Of a DNA stretch of 64,000 nucleotides, positions 1 to 10,216 are shown piece by piece. Under the pieces are notes generated by a model. That model made no database searches. It was not told where the DNA came from and worked only from the letters and a program-made list of their open reading frames with translations. How positions within the stretch are numbered: position 1 is the stretch's first letter; each line of letters begins with the position of its first letter. Source of the stretch: Tistrella mobilis KA081020-065 (GTDB lineage Bacteria > Pseudomonadota > Alphaproteobacteria > Tistrellales > Tistrellaceae); NCBI RefSeq assembly GCF_000264455.2, contig NC_017957.2, positions 620,001 through 684,000 on the forward strand, given 5' to 3'. The translations under genes were made by a program, and so were the position numbers.

Positions 1-2
1 TC

Positions 3-440
3 GGCGATGTGGCGGCACAGCCGGGGCCGGATGGCCGGTCCCTGCGCTGCGAAACCTGGCAGAATGCCAACATCACCGCCGAACGCGCGGTGGCGGCGAT
101 TCTGGGCAGCCCTTTGCCCGCCCCCGAAACGCCCTGGTTCTGGACCGATCAATACGATCTGAACGTCCAGCTCGCCGGCGTCACCGGGCCCGAGGCCGAC
201 ACTGCGCGGATCGTCGAACAGCGGGCCGGCGCCGGCCGGCTGTTCCTGGTGCTGGACGGCGACCGGCTGATCGGGGCGGCGGGCATCAATGCCGGCCGCG
301 ACATGGCCGCCTGCCGGCGGCTGATCACCGCCGGCATTCACCTGCCGCCCGGGATGACCGCGTCCGACAGCTTCGATGCAAAGGCGGCGCGCGGCCTGCT
401 CAGCCCGGCTGCGGCCAGCGCCCGCCCAGCCTATGCGTAA
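3..440 (+). CDS. Ferredoxin reductase, C-terminal part (cut by window edge)
   Basis: The open frame enters from the left edge; the first visible residues are GDVAAQ, the FAD-binding GD motif common near the end of NAD(P)H-dependent rubredoxin/ferredoxin reductases. A reductase C-terminal domain follows, with the hallmark PWFWTDQYDLNVQLAG. Such enzymes pass electrons from NAD(P)H to a ferredoxin that feeds a Rieske oxygenase or P450. Because the next genes look like a gentisate-type pathway, an oxygenase such as salicylate 5-hydroxylase upstream is plausible, but that is inference. An internal GTG at 9 is not a credible start. The 3' end overlaps the convergent IclR gene by about 40 bp. Confidence 0.85.
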   Translation, partial: GDVAAQPGPDGRSLRCETWQNANITAERAVAAILGSPLPAPETPWFWTDQYDLNVQLAGVTGPEADTARIVEQRAGAGRLFLVLDGDRLIGAAGINAGRDMAACRRLITAGIHLPPGMTASDSFDAKAARGLLSPAAASARPAYA

Positions 441-1218
441 CCTCGCGCGCGGCCGCAATCAGCATGTCGCGGGCGGCGGTATCGCCGTCGCGGCCGAAAT
501 TCGGCGAGGCGATGATCGACAGGGCCAGCACCAGCTGGCCCTGAAGATTGAACACCGGCGCCGCGAAGGCCCGCAGCCCCGGCGCGGTGGTGCCGTCCAC
601 CGCGGCCGACAGCTCACGCCTTGTCTGCGCCCGCATCGCATCGATGTCGACCGGCCCTTCGGAGCGGTCGCGCGCCAGTTCGCGCTGCAGCAGGTCGGAC
701 ACGAACCCCTCGTTCAGGAAGGCGAGGAAGATCCGGCCGGTGGCAGATTGGGTGAGCGAGAGATGCGAGCCGATGGTGAGCATGGTGTAGACCGGCGGAT
801 TGCCGGGGTACCAGCGGATGATGGTCGGGCCGGTTTCGGCCCAGACCGCAATCAGCACGGTGCGGCCGCTGGCGGCCACCAGCTCCTGCGCCGCCCGGCT
901 CGCCTCTTCGAACATGTCGAGCCGGCCCATGGCGGCCAGCCCGAGGCGCAGCGCGCCGGTGTGCAGATCATACAGCGCCGTCGCCGGGTCCTGGCGCAGG
1001 AAGCCGGTGTTCACGAAACTCGCCAGATAGCGATGAGCCTGACTGACCGACTGGCCGCTGGCCCGGGAGATATCAGTCAAAGAGCTGGGCCGCCCCAGCC
1101 GGACCAGGGCATCGAGCACGCCCATGCCGATTTCGACCGACTGGATGCCCTTGCGCTTGGTGTCGCCGCCGGCACCTCGTCTGCCGCCGGACCTGGCTCC
1201 CGCCTGCTTCGCCTCCAT
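400..1218 (-). CDS. IclR-family transcriptional regulator
   Basis: About 272 aa. An N-terminal winged helix-turn-helix (GMGVLDALVRLGRPSSLTDISRASG region) is followed by the IclR effector-binding domain, with GSHLSLTQSATGRIFLAF and a C-terminal ALSIIASPNF segment. The start at 1218 is chosen because an AGGAG site lies about 10 nt upstream; the frame remains open further upstream, but that stretch is low-complexity and unlike the family. IclR proteins commonly control aromatic acid catabolism, and this one is divergent from the isomerase/hydrolase pair, so it probably regulates them. Effector unknown. Its 3' end overlaps the convergent reductase gene. Confidence 0.9.
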   Translation of the reverse strand: MEAKQAGARSGGRRGAGGDTKRKGIQSVEIGMGVLDALVRLGRPSSLTDISRASGQSVSQAHRYLASFVNTGFLRQDPATALYDLHTGALRLGLAAMGRLDMFEEASRAAQELVAASGRTVLIAVWAETGPTIIRWYPGNPPVYTMLTIGSHLSLTQSATGRIFLAFLNEGFVSDLLQRELARDRSEGPVDIDAMRAQTRRELSAAVDGTTAPGLRAFAAPVFNLQGQLVLALSIIASPNFGRDGDTAARDMLIAAAREVTHRLGGRWPQPG

Positions 1219-1320
1219 CGCCCGCCCGTTCTCCTGCTGACGGCTGCCGCCTGATGCAGCGCACCATAGCCCCCGCGCCCCGGCCGGGCAACGGGGCCCA
1301 GCGACATCCGGAGTTGCATC

Positions 1321-1962
1321 TTGAAGGTCTACGGCTATTTCCGCTCCTCCGCCTCGTACCGGCTGCGCATCGCCCTCAACCTGAAGGGGCTGGCGCCGGA
1401 TCAGGCCTTCGTGCATCTGCGCCGGGGCGAGCAGCGCGCCCCCGATTATCTGGCGCTCAATCCCGAAGGTCTGGTGCCGGCCCTCGTCACCGATGACGGC
1501 CAGGTGCTGACCCAGTCACTCGCGATCATCGAATGGCTGGACGAGCGTTTCCCCCTGCCCCGGCTGCTGCCCGAAGATGCCGACGGTCGCGCCAGGGTGC
1601 GCGCGATCGCGCTCGCCATCGCCTGCGACATCCACCCGATCGACAATCTGCGCGTGCTGACCTATCTCCGCGACCGGCTGGGGTTGGACCAGGCCGCGCG
1701 CGACGCCTGGTATGGCCATTGGGTCGCCGAGGGGCTGACGGCGCTGGAAGCGCGCCTCGCCCGCGATCCCGCAACCGGCCGCTTCTGCCATGGCGATGCG
1801 CCGTCGCTCGCCGATATCTGCCTGGTGCCGCAACTGGCCAATGCCGCCCGCATGGGCTGCCCGCTCGACGCTTACCCGACGCTGACCCGCATCGCAGACG
1901 CCGCCGGCACCCTCCCCGCCTTCGCCGCTGCGGCGCCGGGGCGGCAGCCGGATGCGGAATGA
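1321..1962 (+). CDS. maiA: Maleylacetoacetate / maleylpyruvate isomerase (zeta-class GST)
   Basis: 213 aa, the normal length for the family. The N-terminal thioredoxin-like domain carries the SSASYRLRIALNLKG motif (Ser-rich glutathione site), followed by LNPEGLVPAL and the helical GST C-domain with FCHGDAPSLADICLVPQL. It isomerises maleylacetoacetate (tyrosine route) or maleylpyruvate (gentisate route) to the fumaryl form using glutathione in the cytoplasm. It starts at TTG behind CCGGAG, with no better ATG. The next gene encodes an FAH-family hydrolase that would cleave its product. Which ring acid is the true substrate cannot be decided from sequence; the adjacent reductase tilts it towards gentisate. 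Confidence 0.88.
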   Translation: MKVYGYFRSSASYRLRIALNLKGLAPDQAFVHLRRGEQRAPDYLALNPEGLVPALVTDDGQVLTQSLAIIEWLDERFPLPRLLPEDADGRARVRAIALAIACDIHPIDNLRVLTYLRDRLGLDQAARDAWYGHWVAEGLTALEARLARDPATGRFCHGDAPSLADICLVPQLANAARMGCPLDAYPTLTRIADAAGTLPAFAAAAPGRQPDAE

Positions 1963-2006
1963 GGCGTGACGGCCCGAACAGACCACCCCACGTCAAGGAC
2001 ACCCCG

Positions 2007-2696
2007 ATGACCACCTGCCTCTTCGACCCCGCCCCCACCCCGCTCGCCGACGTCAAAGGCACCGAGGCGCGCTATCCCGTCCGCCGGATCTTCTGCGTCG
2101 GCCGCAATTATGAAGCCCATGCCCGCGAGATGGGCGTGGTGGTCGATCGCGAGGCGCCGTTCTATTTCACCAAATCCGCGCTCGCTTACGTGCCGTCGGG
2201 ATCCACCATCCCCTACCCGCCCGGCACGGAGAATTATCATTACGAAATGGAGCTGGTGGTGGCGATCGGCAAAGCCGGCTTCGAGATCGCGCCCGATGAC
2301 GCCCTTTCCCATGTCTTCGGCTATGCCTGCGGCCTGGACATGACCCGGCGCGACCTGCAGCTGGCGGCGCGCGCGAAACAGCGGCCCTGGGATCTGGGCA
2401 AGGATTTCGAGCAGTCGGCCGTGCTGTCGCCGATCGTGCCGGTGGCCGAAAGCGGCCATCCGACCGGGGGCCTGCTGGAACTGCGCGTCGACGGCGAGAC
2501 CCGCCAGTCAACCGATCTGTCGCTGCTGGTCTGGTCGGTGGCCGAGCTGATCGCCCATCTGTCGCGCTTCTACCATCTGGAGCCCGGCGATCTGATCTAT
2601 ACCGGCACGCCCGAAGGCGTCGGCCCGGTGGTGGCCGGCCAGACCATCGAAGGCTCGATCGAAGGCCTGGGCGGCATTTCGCTGACCATCGCCTGA
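2007..2696 (+). CDS. FAH-family hydrolase, probable fumarylpyruvate hydrolase
   Basis: 229 aa. Short single-domain FAH fold: RRIFCVGRNYEAHAREMG near the N-terminus, then the metal-binding acidic cluster YHYEMELVVAIG, the FGYACGLDMTRRDLQ segment and the C-terminal GDLIYTGTPEGVGPV. This is the pattern of fumarylpyruvate hydrolase (gentisate pathway; product fumarate plus pyruvate) rather than the longer two-domain fumarylacetoacetase. An AAGGA site sits 8 nt before the ATG. It lies 44 bp after the isomerase gene and is surely cotranscribed; together they form the last two steps of ring-cleavage-product breakdown. Confidence 0.87.
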   Translation: MTTCLFDPAPTPLADVKGTEARYPVRRIFCVGRNYEAHAREMGVVVDREAPFYFTKSALAYVPSGSTIPYPPGTENYHYEMELVVAIGKAGFEIAPDDALSHVFGYACGLDMTRRDLQLAARAKQRPWDLGKDFEQSAVLSPIVPVAESGHPTGGLLELRVDGETRQSTDLSLLVWSVAELIAHLSRFYHLEPGDLIYTGTPEGVGPVVAGQTIEGSIEGLGGISLTIA

Positions 2697-2730
2697 TCGC
2701 CCGGGTTGAGGGCGAGCGGTCGCACGAGCG

Positions 2731-2753
2731 GGGTGGCACAGGGCTTGCCACCC
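2731..2753 (+). terminator. Possible terminator hairpin after the FAH gene
   Basis: Perfect 8-bp stem GGGTGGCA / TGCCACCC with a 7-nt loop, 34 bp past the stop codon. There is no T-run after it, so it may act only as an mRNA-stabilising hairpin. The remaining DNA to 2939 holds a 12-bp palindrome ATGACATGTCAT (2783-2794) and no credible gene. Confidence 0.4.
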
Positions 2754-2939
2754 CCCTGCCCTGGCTGGCTTACCGGCCGTAGATGACATGTCATGCACCT
2801 CGCCGCAGCAACGCTGCGAGTCTTTCTTTGTCTAAGGACGATAATGTTGCCGCAAGCTGCCGCATCGGCCGGGCTTGACGGTTGCCGGTGATTTTCAGCC
2901 AGATCTTTCAAGATTGCGCAATCTGGATGAAAAGCCGGA

Positions 2940-3860
2940 TCAGCCGCCGCGCACGAAGCGGTCGCGGGTTTCGCGGAAGCGCCGGACCAGGAAATCGCGG
3001 CAGACCGCGATCCGCGCCAGATGATGCGTGTCCGGATGGGTCAGCAGGTGATAGCGACGGCGGAAGGTCAGCCCGGGCAGGATCGGCACCAGATCGGGGG
3101 CGTCGCGCACCGCGAAATCATGCAGGATGCCGATGCCCACCCCGGCGCGGATCGCCTCCATCTGCCCGACCACGCCGGCGCAGCGGAACTCGCGTGGCCC
3201 CAACTCCCGCGATCCATACTCGCGTGATCCATACCGTGTCAGGGCCCGGCCGTAATCCAGCGACGAGGCATAGGCGTAATCCTCCACCCCCGTCACCACC
3301 ACATGGCCGGCCAGATCCTCGGGCGTCTCCGGCACGCCGGCACGTTCCAGATAGGACCGGGCGGCATAGACGCCCAGCGTATAGTCGCCGAGGGCGGTCA
3401 CCAGCAGCCGCCCCTCGGCCGGCGGGTCAAGGCAGACGGCCAGATCCGCCTCGCGTTTCGACAGCGAGAAGGTGCGGGGCAGCGGTACCAGCTCAATCAC
3501 CAGATCCGGATGCATGGCCCCCAGCCGGCCGAGTTCGGCGGCCAGGAACCAGGTGCCGAGCCCGTCGGGCGCCCCCACCCGCACCACGCCCGACGGCGCG
3601 GCACCCTGGGCGCGAGTCTCTTCGGCGATGCCGAAAATCTCGGTCTCGACCCGCTCCGCCGCCGCCAGAAGCCGCTCTCCGGCCTCGGTGAGCGTCGCGC
3701 CCGAGGGCCGGCGCTCGAACAATGGCTGGCCGAGCGAGGCTTCGAGCGCATCGAGCCTGCGGGCGACGGTCGCATGGTTCAGCCCCAGCCCCCGCGCCGC
3801 GGCCAGAATCTGGCCGCGCCGGGCGATGGCGAGGAAGACGCGGAGATGGTCCCAGTTCAT
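2940..3860 (-). CDS. LysR-family transcriptional regulator (near mmsA)
   Basis: 306 aa. N-terminal HTH (NWDHLRVFLAIARRGQILAAARGLGLNHATVARRLDALE) followed by a periplasmic-binding-protein-like effector domain. It belongs to the LysR subset whose first residues are MNWDHLR, often lone regulators near dehydrogenase genes. It is divergent from mmsA with 153 bp between starts, so it probably controls mmsA or its own gene. Odd: residues around 210-224 are three tandem pentapeptides (YGSRE, YGSRE, LGPRE) encoded by a 15-bp repeat, looking like an expansion in a surface loop of the effector domain. Confidence 0.92.
   Translation of the reverse strand: MNWDHLRVFLAIARRGQILAAARGLGLNHATVARRLDALEASLGQPLFERRPSGATLTEAGERLLAAAERVETEIFGIAEETRAQGAAPSGVVRVGAPDGLGTWFLAAELGRLGAMHPDLVIELVPLPRTFSLSKREADLAVCLDPPAEGRLLVTALGDYTLGVYAARSYLERAGVPETPEDLAGHVVVTGVEDYAYASSLDYGRALTRYGSREYGSRELGPREFRCAGVVGQMEAIRAGVGIGILHDFAVRDAPDLVPILPGLTFRRRYHLLTHPDTHHLARIAVCRDFLVRRFRETRDRFVRGG
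3189..3233 (-). repeat. 15-bp in-frame tandem repeat (x3) inside the LysR gene
   Basis: Three consecutive 15-bp units (3189-3203, 3204-3218, 3219-3233). The second and third are near identical and the first is more diverged. They encode (Y/L)G(S/P)RE on the minus strand. A multiple of three keeps the frame, so the number of copies could change without breaking the protein. Confidence 0.8.
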
Positions 3861-3894
3861 TGGATGCGGAAACTCCGTCAGGATCAGGCTTCAA

Positions 3895-3919
3895 ATATCG
3901 CACAACAGCTTCTCGATAT
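3895..3919. promoter_or_regulatory. Dyad between LysR gene and mmsA, probable LysR site
   Basis: Perfect 6-bp arms ATATCG and CGATAT separated by 13 bp, located in the divergent intergenic region about 35 bp upstream of the LysR start and 95 bp before mmsA. LysR proteins bind interrupted dyads with a T-N11-A core between divergent genes, so position and shape fit. Assignment is by position only. Confidence 0.45.
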
Positions 3920-4013
3920 CTCCGGTTTCTGTGCACCGGATCATCCACCATCATCACCCCATCAGAGGGGGCCGGCCCCCCGGACGGCGTCATCCATGCG
4001 AAGGTGAGCGGAG

Positions 4014-5513
<1,500 letters not shown>

Positions 5514-5590
5514 CCGCGGCACGGCACATCCGACCCCGGGCAGCGACCGCACCCCCCCGCACCTCCCCCCTTGCGGTCCGCCCGGACCGG

Positions 5591-5630
5591 AACGGCCCCC
5601 GGCTCCCGACCGGGGGCCGTTCTTCGTTTC
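5591..5630 (+). terminator. Rho-independent terminator of mmsA
   Basis: Perfect 12-bp stem (AACGGCCCCCGG with CCGGGGGCCGTT), 7-nt loop, followed by CTTCGTTTC. It lies 78 bp after the mmsA stop codon. Confidence 0.85.
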
Positions 5631-5680
5631 GCGGCGGGATCCCCTGCATCGGGCACCCGTACGGACACTGGAGTTACCAC

Positions 5681-5829
5681 TTGTTTTTATGACCGGACCG
5701 CCGATTTTTCGCATAACCTACTGATAAATATTATTTTATAGGGAACGCTCCGCGGCGGTTATGTAGGTACTGGAAACGTGACTCATATCGTTTGCGTTTC
5801 TTATGACTCACGCCTTACCATTAATGGTA
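5681..5829 (+). promoter_or_regulatory. AT-rich promoter region with palindrome before the CHASE2 operon
   Basis: This stretch is strikingly AT-rich against its surroundings (TTGTTTTTAT at 5681, TATTATTTTATAGGG near 5730), as expected for a promoter, though I cannot fix -35 and -10 boxes. A perfect 14-bp palindrome TACCATTAATGGTA at 5816-5829 lies just before the preferred start codon and could be an operator in the leader. The GTG at 5778 would place this palindrome inside coding sequence, but codons 5778-5855 have few G/C third positions, unlike every gene nearby, so I treat them as leader. Confidence 0.5.
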
Positions 5830-5855
5830 GGAGCGGACATCATCCGGATCGCGAT

Positions 5856-8021
5856 ATGAGGGCAAGATCACTCGCAACACGCGCGCGCCGCTGGCAGTCG
5901 CTCCTGACGGGTGACCGGCCGGCAAAGCGCGTGTTCCTGATCGTGACCCTGGCCACGCTGGCCTTCGAAAGCGGCCGGATCTTCAATTTCAACTTCGCCG
6001 AGGAAACCTGGAGCACGTCCACGGCGATCGCGGTCGGAATATGGGCGCCCTGGTACGACATGCGTTTCCCCGCTGCCCGACAGGCGGCAGAGCGCATCGG
6101 CATCGTCATGATCGATGACGACGGACTTCCCTTTATCGGCGACAGGTTCCCGATCCCCTATGACCGCCAGGCCCGGATGATCAGCGAGATCATCCGCCCC
6201 TCCGGCGCGCCGGACACCCCGCCGGTCGCCGTGTTCATGGACTTCCTCTACGCAACCAACCGCCACACACTGAGTGGCGGCCGGCGACCCTCCATGCCGG
6301 TCCAGGCCGTGGATCTGCAGACGCTCGGCGCAGACATGGATTATCTGGCCGAAGAACTGGCGCTCAACCGCCGTGACGGGCAGATCGATACCGATGTCGC
6401 CGATGCGATGGGCGCACTTTTACCGCCGCTGCTTGTGCGGCGGGCCGGTATGCTGGTTGCCGACCAGCCTGTCGCCCTGCGCCAGGCCACCCGTCCGCAA
6501 GAGGCGCGCAACCCCGAACGGCGCAATACCTTCGGCATCGTCAATCAGCTGGCGGTGCCCGCTGCGCCGGGAATGTTCCTCACGCCGCCGCTGCGCTATG
6601 CGCTGGCGCCGGACGGCCTTCCCTCGCCGGCCCTGCTGCTGACGATCTGGAGCTGCGCCGTCGAGGCGGGCCTGCCGGGCTGCTCGCTCGACGAACCGGT
6701 GGTGAGCCTGTCCGAGATACGGGAGGCTGCACGGGCGGCCGCCATCGCCGATGTGACCGGCGCCTGTGCCGATCGTATCGATGCGGAACTGCGGACCGCG
6801 AGCCTTACTGGAGACAACAGCCATCGCCGCAGGCCGCCTCCGACGGCAGATCCCGACATCGTCGACAGGCTGACAATTCATTGCCGCGATATTGCCTATG
6901 ACCATGCGGCGAATGCCGGCTGGATCCCCGATCCACCGGCATCGACGGCGATTGCCCGCACCACCATGGCCCTGCTGCCGGCCTATGCCGCGGCCCGCCG
7001 TGACGGCCGCTTTGCCGGCAGCTTCGAGGCCCTGACATGTCTCGACGGGCTGGTCCCCCGCCCGGCAGGCGGAGACATAGTGCCACAACCACCCGTTGCA
7101 AACGTCACCCTGGCCCGCCTGCGCCAGGCATCGGCCGACTGTCACGGCCTGTCGGATGCCATGGCCGACCAGCGGATCGGACCGACGATGACCGTGCTCT
7201 GGGGGGCCGGCACAGATGACGGCGGCCCGCCCCGTGATGCGACGCCGGCAGACCGGCTGGCCTTCCGCCAGAGCGGTCAGGCCGCAGCACCCTATGCCTG
7301 GGCCGAGGTGGATCATCATCCGGTCGAGGATGTCTGCGCCCCCTTCCGGCTGTCGCGGGACATCCTGTCCCGCCTGTCGGAGTCGAGCCGACTTCTCGCC
7401 TTTACCCTGTATCAGGGGGAAAACACACATCAGGATCTTTGCGCCTATCACCGGACCGTCCGCGTGCCCTGGCTTTCTTCCACCCATGACCGGACCCGGG
7501 CCTATGTCGCCTCGGCCCTGTCGAACCGGGTGGTGATCCTGGGGGCGACGGTCAGTGGAGCCGAAGATCTCCATCCGATGCGCGGGGTCTATGCCCCCGG
7601 CGCCTGGGCCCATGCCATGGCCCTCGACAACCTGCTCGCCATGGGGCGCGACTACCGTCCGGGCGCCCTCGACGGCATCGGTTTCAGCGCCGGGACAGGC
7701 TATGAAGCTGCCCGCCTGATGCTTCAGACCCTGCTGGCCGGCCTGATCGCTCTTGGTCTGCACAACATCGTCCGCCCCTGGCAGATCGAGGCCCTGGTGC
7801 ATCGCAACCTGCCCGGCTGGATCGCCCCCACCCTGCCCGCGGTGCTGGTCGATGTCGTGGTCGCCGGCTTCGCCACCAGCATCCCCAGCCTGCTCGTCGC
7901 CCTGATCCTGCTCACCCTGCTGCCGATCCAGCCGCTGGACTGGATCGCCGTCGCCGCCTTCGCCGCCACCGCCTGGATCGCGGCCGGCGACGGCTCCACA
8001 AACCCCTCTTCATCACGCTGA
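5856..8021 (+). CDS. CHASE2-type membrane sensor protein without output domain
   Basis: About 721 aa from the ATG at 5856 (a GTG at 5778 would add 26 residues with atypical codons). An N-terminal membrane segment (RVFLIVTLATLAFESG) is followed by a large extracytoplasmic region that begins like CHASE2 (WYDMRFPAARQAAERIGIVMIDDDGLPFIGDRFPIPYDR) and ends like it (NRVVILGATVSGAEDLHPM, then the PGAWAHAMALDNLL motif). Three hydrophobic segments close the protein. CHASE2 normally feeds a cyclase, GGDEF or kinase domain after these helices; here the protein simply stops. About 400 residues are inserted between the two halves. First gene of a four-gene operon. Ligand unknown. Confidence 0.75.
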   Translation: MRARSLATRARRWQSLLTGDRPAKRVFLIVTLATLAFESGRIFNFNFAEETWSTSTAIAVGIWAPWYDMRFPAARQAAERIGIVMIDDDGLPFIGDRFPIPYDRQARMISEIIRPSGAPDTPPVAVFMDFLYATNRHTLSGGRRPSMPVQAVDLQTLGADMDYLAEELALNRRDGQIDTDVADAMGALLPPLLVRRAGMLVADQPVALRQATRPQEARNPERRNTFGIVNQLAVPAAPGMFLTPPLRYALAPDGLPSPALLLTIWSCAVEAGLPGCSLDEPVVSLSEIREAARAAAIADVTGACADRIDAELRTASLTGDNSHRRRPPPTADPDIVDRLTIHCRDIAYDHAANAGWIPDPPASTAIARTTMALLPAYAAARRDGRFAGSFEALTCLDGLVPRPAGGDIVPQPPVANVTLARLRQASADCHGLSDAMADQRIGPTMTVLWGAGTDDGGPPRDATPADRLAFRQSGQAAAPYAWAEVDHHPVEDVCAPFRLSRDILSRLSESSRLLAFTLYQGENTHQDLCAYHRTVRVPWLSSTHDRTRAYVASALSNRVVILGATVSGAEDLHPMRGVYAPGAWAHAMALDNLLAMGRDYRPGALDGIGFSAGTGYEAARLMLQTLLAGLIALGLHNIVRPWQIEALVHRNLPGWIAPTLPAVLVDVVVAGFATSIPSLLVALILLTLLPIQPLDWIAVAAFAATAWIAAGDGSTNPSSSR

Positions 8022-8035
8022 CAGGGAGAATGCCC

Positions 8036-8410
8036 ATGTCGCTCATCGCATATGCACCCGCCCGTCATGTCGTCATCGGCCCGCGCGTCACCGCCGCACT
8101 GACCGTCACCGCCGCACTGGCCGCGGCCGCCTTGCTGATCATCCCCACCCCTGCTGCCGCCCAGGCCTGCCCGGGCAACGGCACAGACATCCGGGTGGTG
8201 AGTGTGTCGGGCAACATCGATCCGGCCCTTGTCGGCAGGTCGGGCAAGGAAGTGTCGCTGAAAGAGGTCTGTATCGACGGGGTCAACTACTCCCGCCGCT
8301 TCGTTCGGGTCGAACGGGTGCAGACGGACGTCGTCTCGAAGGTCTGCGGTGCCACGCTGGCGCAGAACGGCGCACCACGGACGGGTTCCAACCTCGGCAA
8401 CGGCTGCTGA
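8036..8410 (+). CDS. Small secreted cysteine-containing protein, function unknown
   Basis: 124 aa. An AGGGAGA ribosome site at 8023-8029 fits the ATG at 8036, not the one at 8030. A signal peptide occupies roughly residues 1-44 (long Ala/Leu/Ile core ending PTPAAAQA before Cys45). The mature part of about 80 residues has four cysteines (CPGNG, EVCIDG, KVCGAT and the C-terminal Cys), suggesting two disulfides in the periplasm. No family recognised. It sits 14 bp after the CHASE2 gene and 21 bp before the M48 gene, so it is very likely a partner, ligand or substrate of one of them. Confidence 0.72.
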   Translation: MSLIAYAPARHVVIGPRVTAALTVTAALAAAALLIIPTPAAAQACPGNGTDIRVVSVSGNIDPALVGRSGKEVSLKEVCIDGVNYSRRFVRVERVQTDVVSKVCGATLAQNGAPRTGSNLGNGC

Positions 8411-8431
8411 ACCCCGGAAAGGGCAGGACCG

Positions 8432-10216
8432 ATGACACGCATCCGACGTCCTCTTCTGGCCCTGAGCGGCAGCGCCCTGCTTCTCACCGGCTGCGTGACC
8501 GGCGGCATCCCGGTCCCGGGCCTGTCCGACGACAGCATCGCCGGGATGAAAGCGCCGTTGATCGCAAGCGCGCAGTTCGATGCCACCCTGCCCAGCAGCG
8601 CCGGCGATCCGCGCCCCCCTCGCACCCTCTATTTTTCAGGGGCGGCCGACGACGTCGGCACCAATTACTGGCGCCAGGAACGGGACAAGGTGCCGATCCC
8701 CGAAGCATCGCGCGTCATCCCGGATGCGAAGATCCAGGCATATCTCCGCGGCATTCTGCTGCGGCTTCTGGCCGTCGCCCCGCCCGGGGCCCCGGATGTG
8801 CAGGTCCACCTCCTGGCCAGTTCAGGCTATCAGGCCATGGCGCGGCCCGACGGCGACATCTATGTCAGCATCAACGTCCTCGCCCAGGCTGGGTCGGAGG
8901 ACGAAGTGGCCATGATGCTCGGCCACGAACTGGGCCATCTGCTGCTCCGGCATCACGACAAGGACAAGCTGTTCAAGGAACAGCGTGACGCCACCACCAT
9001 GGCGGCCGGCGCCTTCGTTCTCGGCACCGTGCTGAAAAGCCAGATGGACGCCGGAGGTGGCAACCTGGCCGGCAACCAGAAGGCGGGGCTGCAACAGGAC
9101 GCCAACACGGTGATGGCGACCAAATTCGCACTCGATTTCATCGGCAAGGATGTCGTCGGTGCCGCCTGGAACCGCCAGCAGGAAAACGAGGCCGACCTGC
9201 TCGGCATCGATCTCATCTCCCGCGCCGGCTATGCTCCGCTCGTCGCACAATACGGGCTGGAGAAGATCGTCGCGGGCGAGAAGGCGCGCGGCACCATGAC
9301 CGAGCGCCTGCAGAAACTCTCGGACGAACGCACGAAGCGGGTCGAGGCAGAGATGCAGGCCGCCTGGTCGTCCGGCAATATGACCGTCACACCGGTGGTC
9401 GGTGCCATGCTGGATGCCGGCACGGATGTCGGGCGGGAAATCGTCGATGCCGTTTCCGGCCGCTATGCCTCCGGTGAGGAACGCCTGCAACGCAGCTGGG
9501 ACTATAATGACAAATTTTATGCCGACGCGCCGGGGGCGCCGCATGAAGGATATGAAGAGATCAAGACGTCGCTCGGTATCAAAGACATGAACAACGCCTA
9601 TGCCGGGGTCATCGAGGCCCTGTTCGCGCTGCCCGAAAACAGATACGACGACGCTGAGGCCCGGTTGAAGGCGGGCTATGGCATTGACCGGATCGGCGAT
9701 CATCCCCTGCCGCGGATGGTCGAGGCGCTGATCCATCAGGGCCTGGGCCGGGATGCTGCCGCTCTTCAGGCACTGCAGCAGATCGACCCCGACCTGCCGA
9801 TGCCGATCGAAGGCTATACCATGAAGGCGACGCTCGAAGCTTCGAAACCCGCCGGCATGAACAGGTGGCAGGCGATCACCGCGGCCCCGTCCAAGGGCAA
9901 GGCGAAGTCGAAACCGCAGCCTGCCGGCAATCCACTCGTCACGCTGGAAACCGCCCAGGCGATCTATGGTCTCGAAGCGGTCCAGCCGACCAGAATCGCC
10001 GTCCTCGCCCGGATGGGCGACAAGGCCCAGGCGCGCGCCGCCTATGACGCCTGTCAGAATCTGTCGGAGATCACCCGGAAGCAGTGCAGCACCACGGCCG
10101 TCGCCGTCCAGGTCGCCGAGGCGGAACAGCCGGTCATCCCCCTTCCCGACGTCAACGCCACCCCTGCCGAACCAAAGAGCCCGAGCCTGCGCAGCCTGCT
10201 GGGCTTCGGTGGCTGA
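8432..10216 (+). CDS. M48-family zinc metalloprotease lipoprotein
   Basis: 594 aa. Lipoprotein signal with lipobox LLTGC (Cys21). The peptidase domain has HELGH at about 165-169 (zinc ligands and catalytic Glu) and ENEADLLGIDLISRAGY at about 251, the third-ligand helix of M48 (Ste24/HtpX/BepA-like) peptidases. The C-terminal half is helical with repeat-like segments (residues 380-480) resembling the TPR partner of BepA/YfgC, plus an Ala/Pro-rich tail. Expected to be anchored in the envelope and to degrade or process envelope proteins. It directly abuts the TAXI gene. Longer than BepA by about 100 residues. Confidence 0.88.
   Translation: MTRIRRPLLALSGSALLLTGCVTGGIPVPGLSDDSIAGMKAPLIASAQFDATLPSSAGDPRPPRTLYFSGAADDVGTNYWRQERDKVPIPEASRVIPDAKIQAYLRGILLRLLAVAPPGAPDVQVHLLASSGYQAMARPDGDIYVSINVLAQAGSEDEVAMMLGHELGHLLLRHHDKDKLFKEQRDATTMAAGAFVLGTVLKSQMDAGGGNLAGNQKAGLQQDANTVMATKFALDFIGKDVVGAAWNRQQENEADLLGIDLISRAGYAPLVAQYGLEKIVAGEKARGTMTERLQKLSDERTKRVEAEMQAAWSSGNMTVTPVVGAMLDAGTDVGREIVDAVSGRYASGEERLQRSWDYNDKFYADAPGAPHEGYEEIKTSLGIKDMNNAYAGVIEALFALPENRYDDAEARLKAGYGIDRIGDHPLPRMVEALIHQGLGRDAAALQALQQIDPDLPMPIEGYTMKATLEASKPAGMNRWQAITAAPSKGKAKSKPQPAGNPLVTLETAQAIYGLEAVQPTRIAVLARMGDKAQARAAYDACQNLSEITRKQCSTTAVAVQVAEAEQPVIPLPDVNATPAEPKSPSLRSLLGFGG

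Noticed and set aside
5778-5855. GTG-initiated N-terminal extension of the CHASE2 protein
   Set aside because: Codon third positions are AT-rich and a palindrome lies within; more likely leader.
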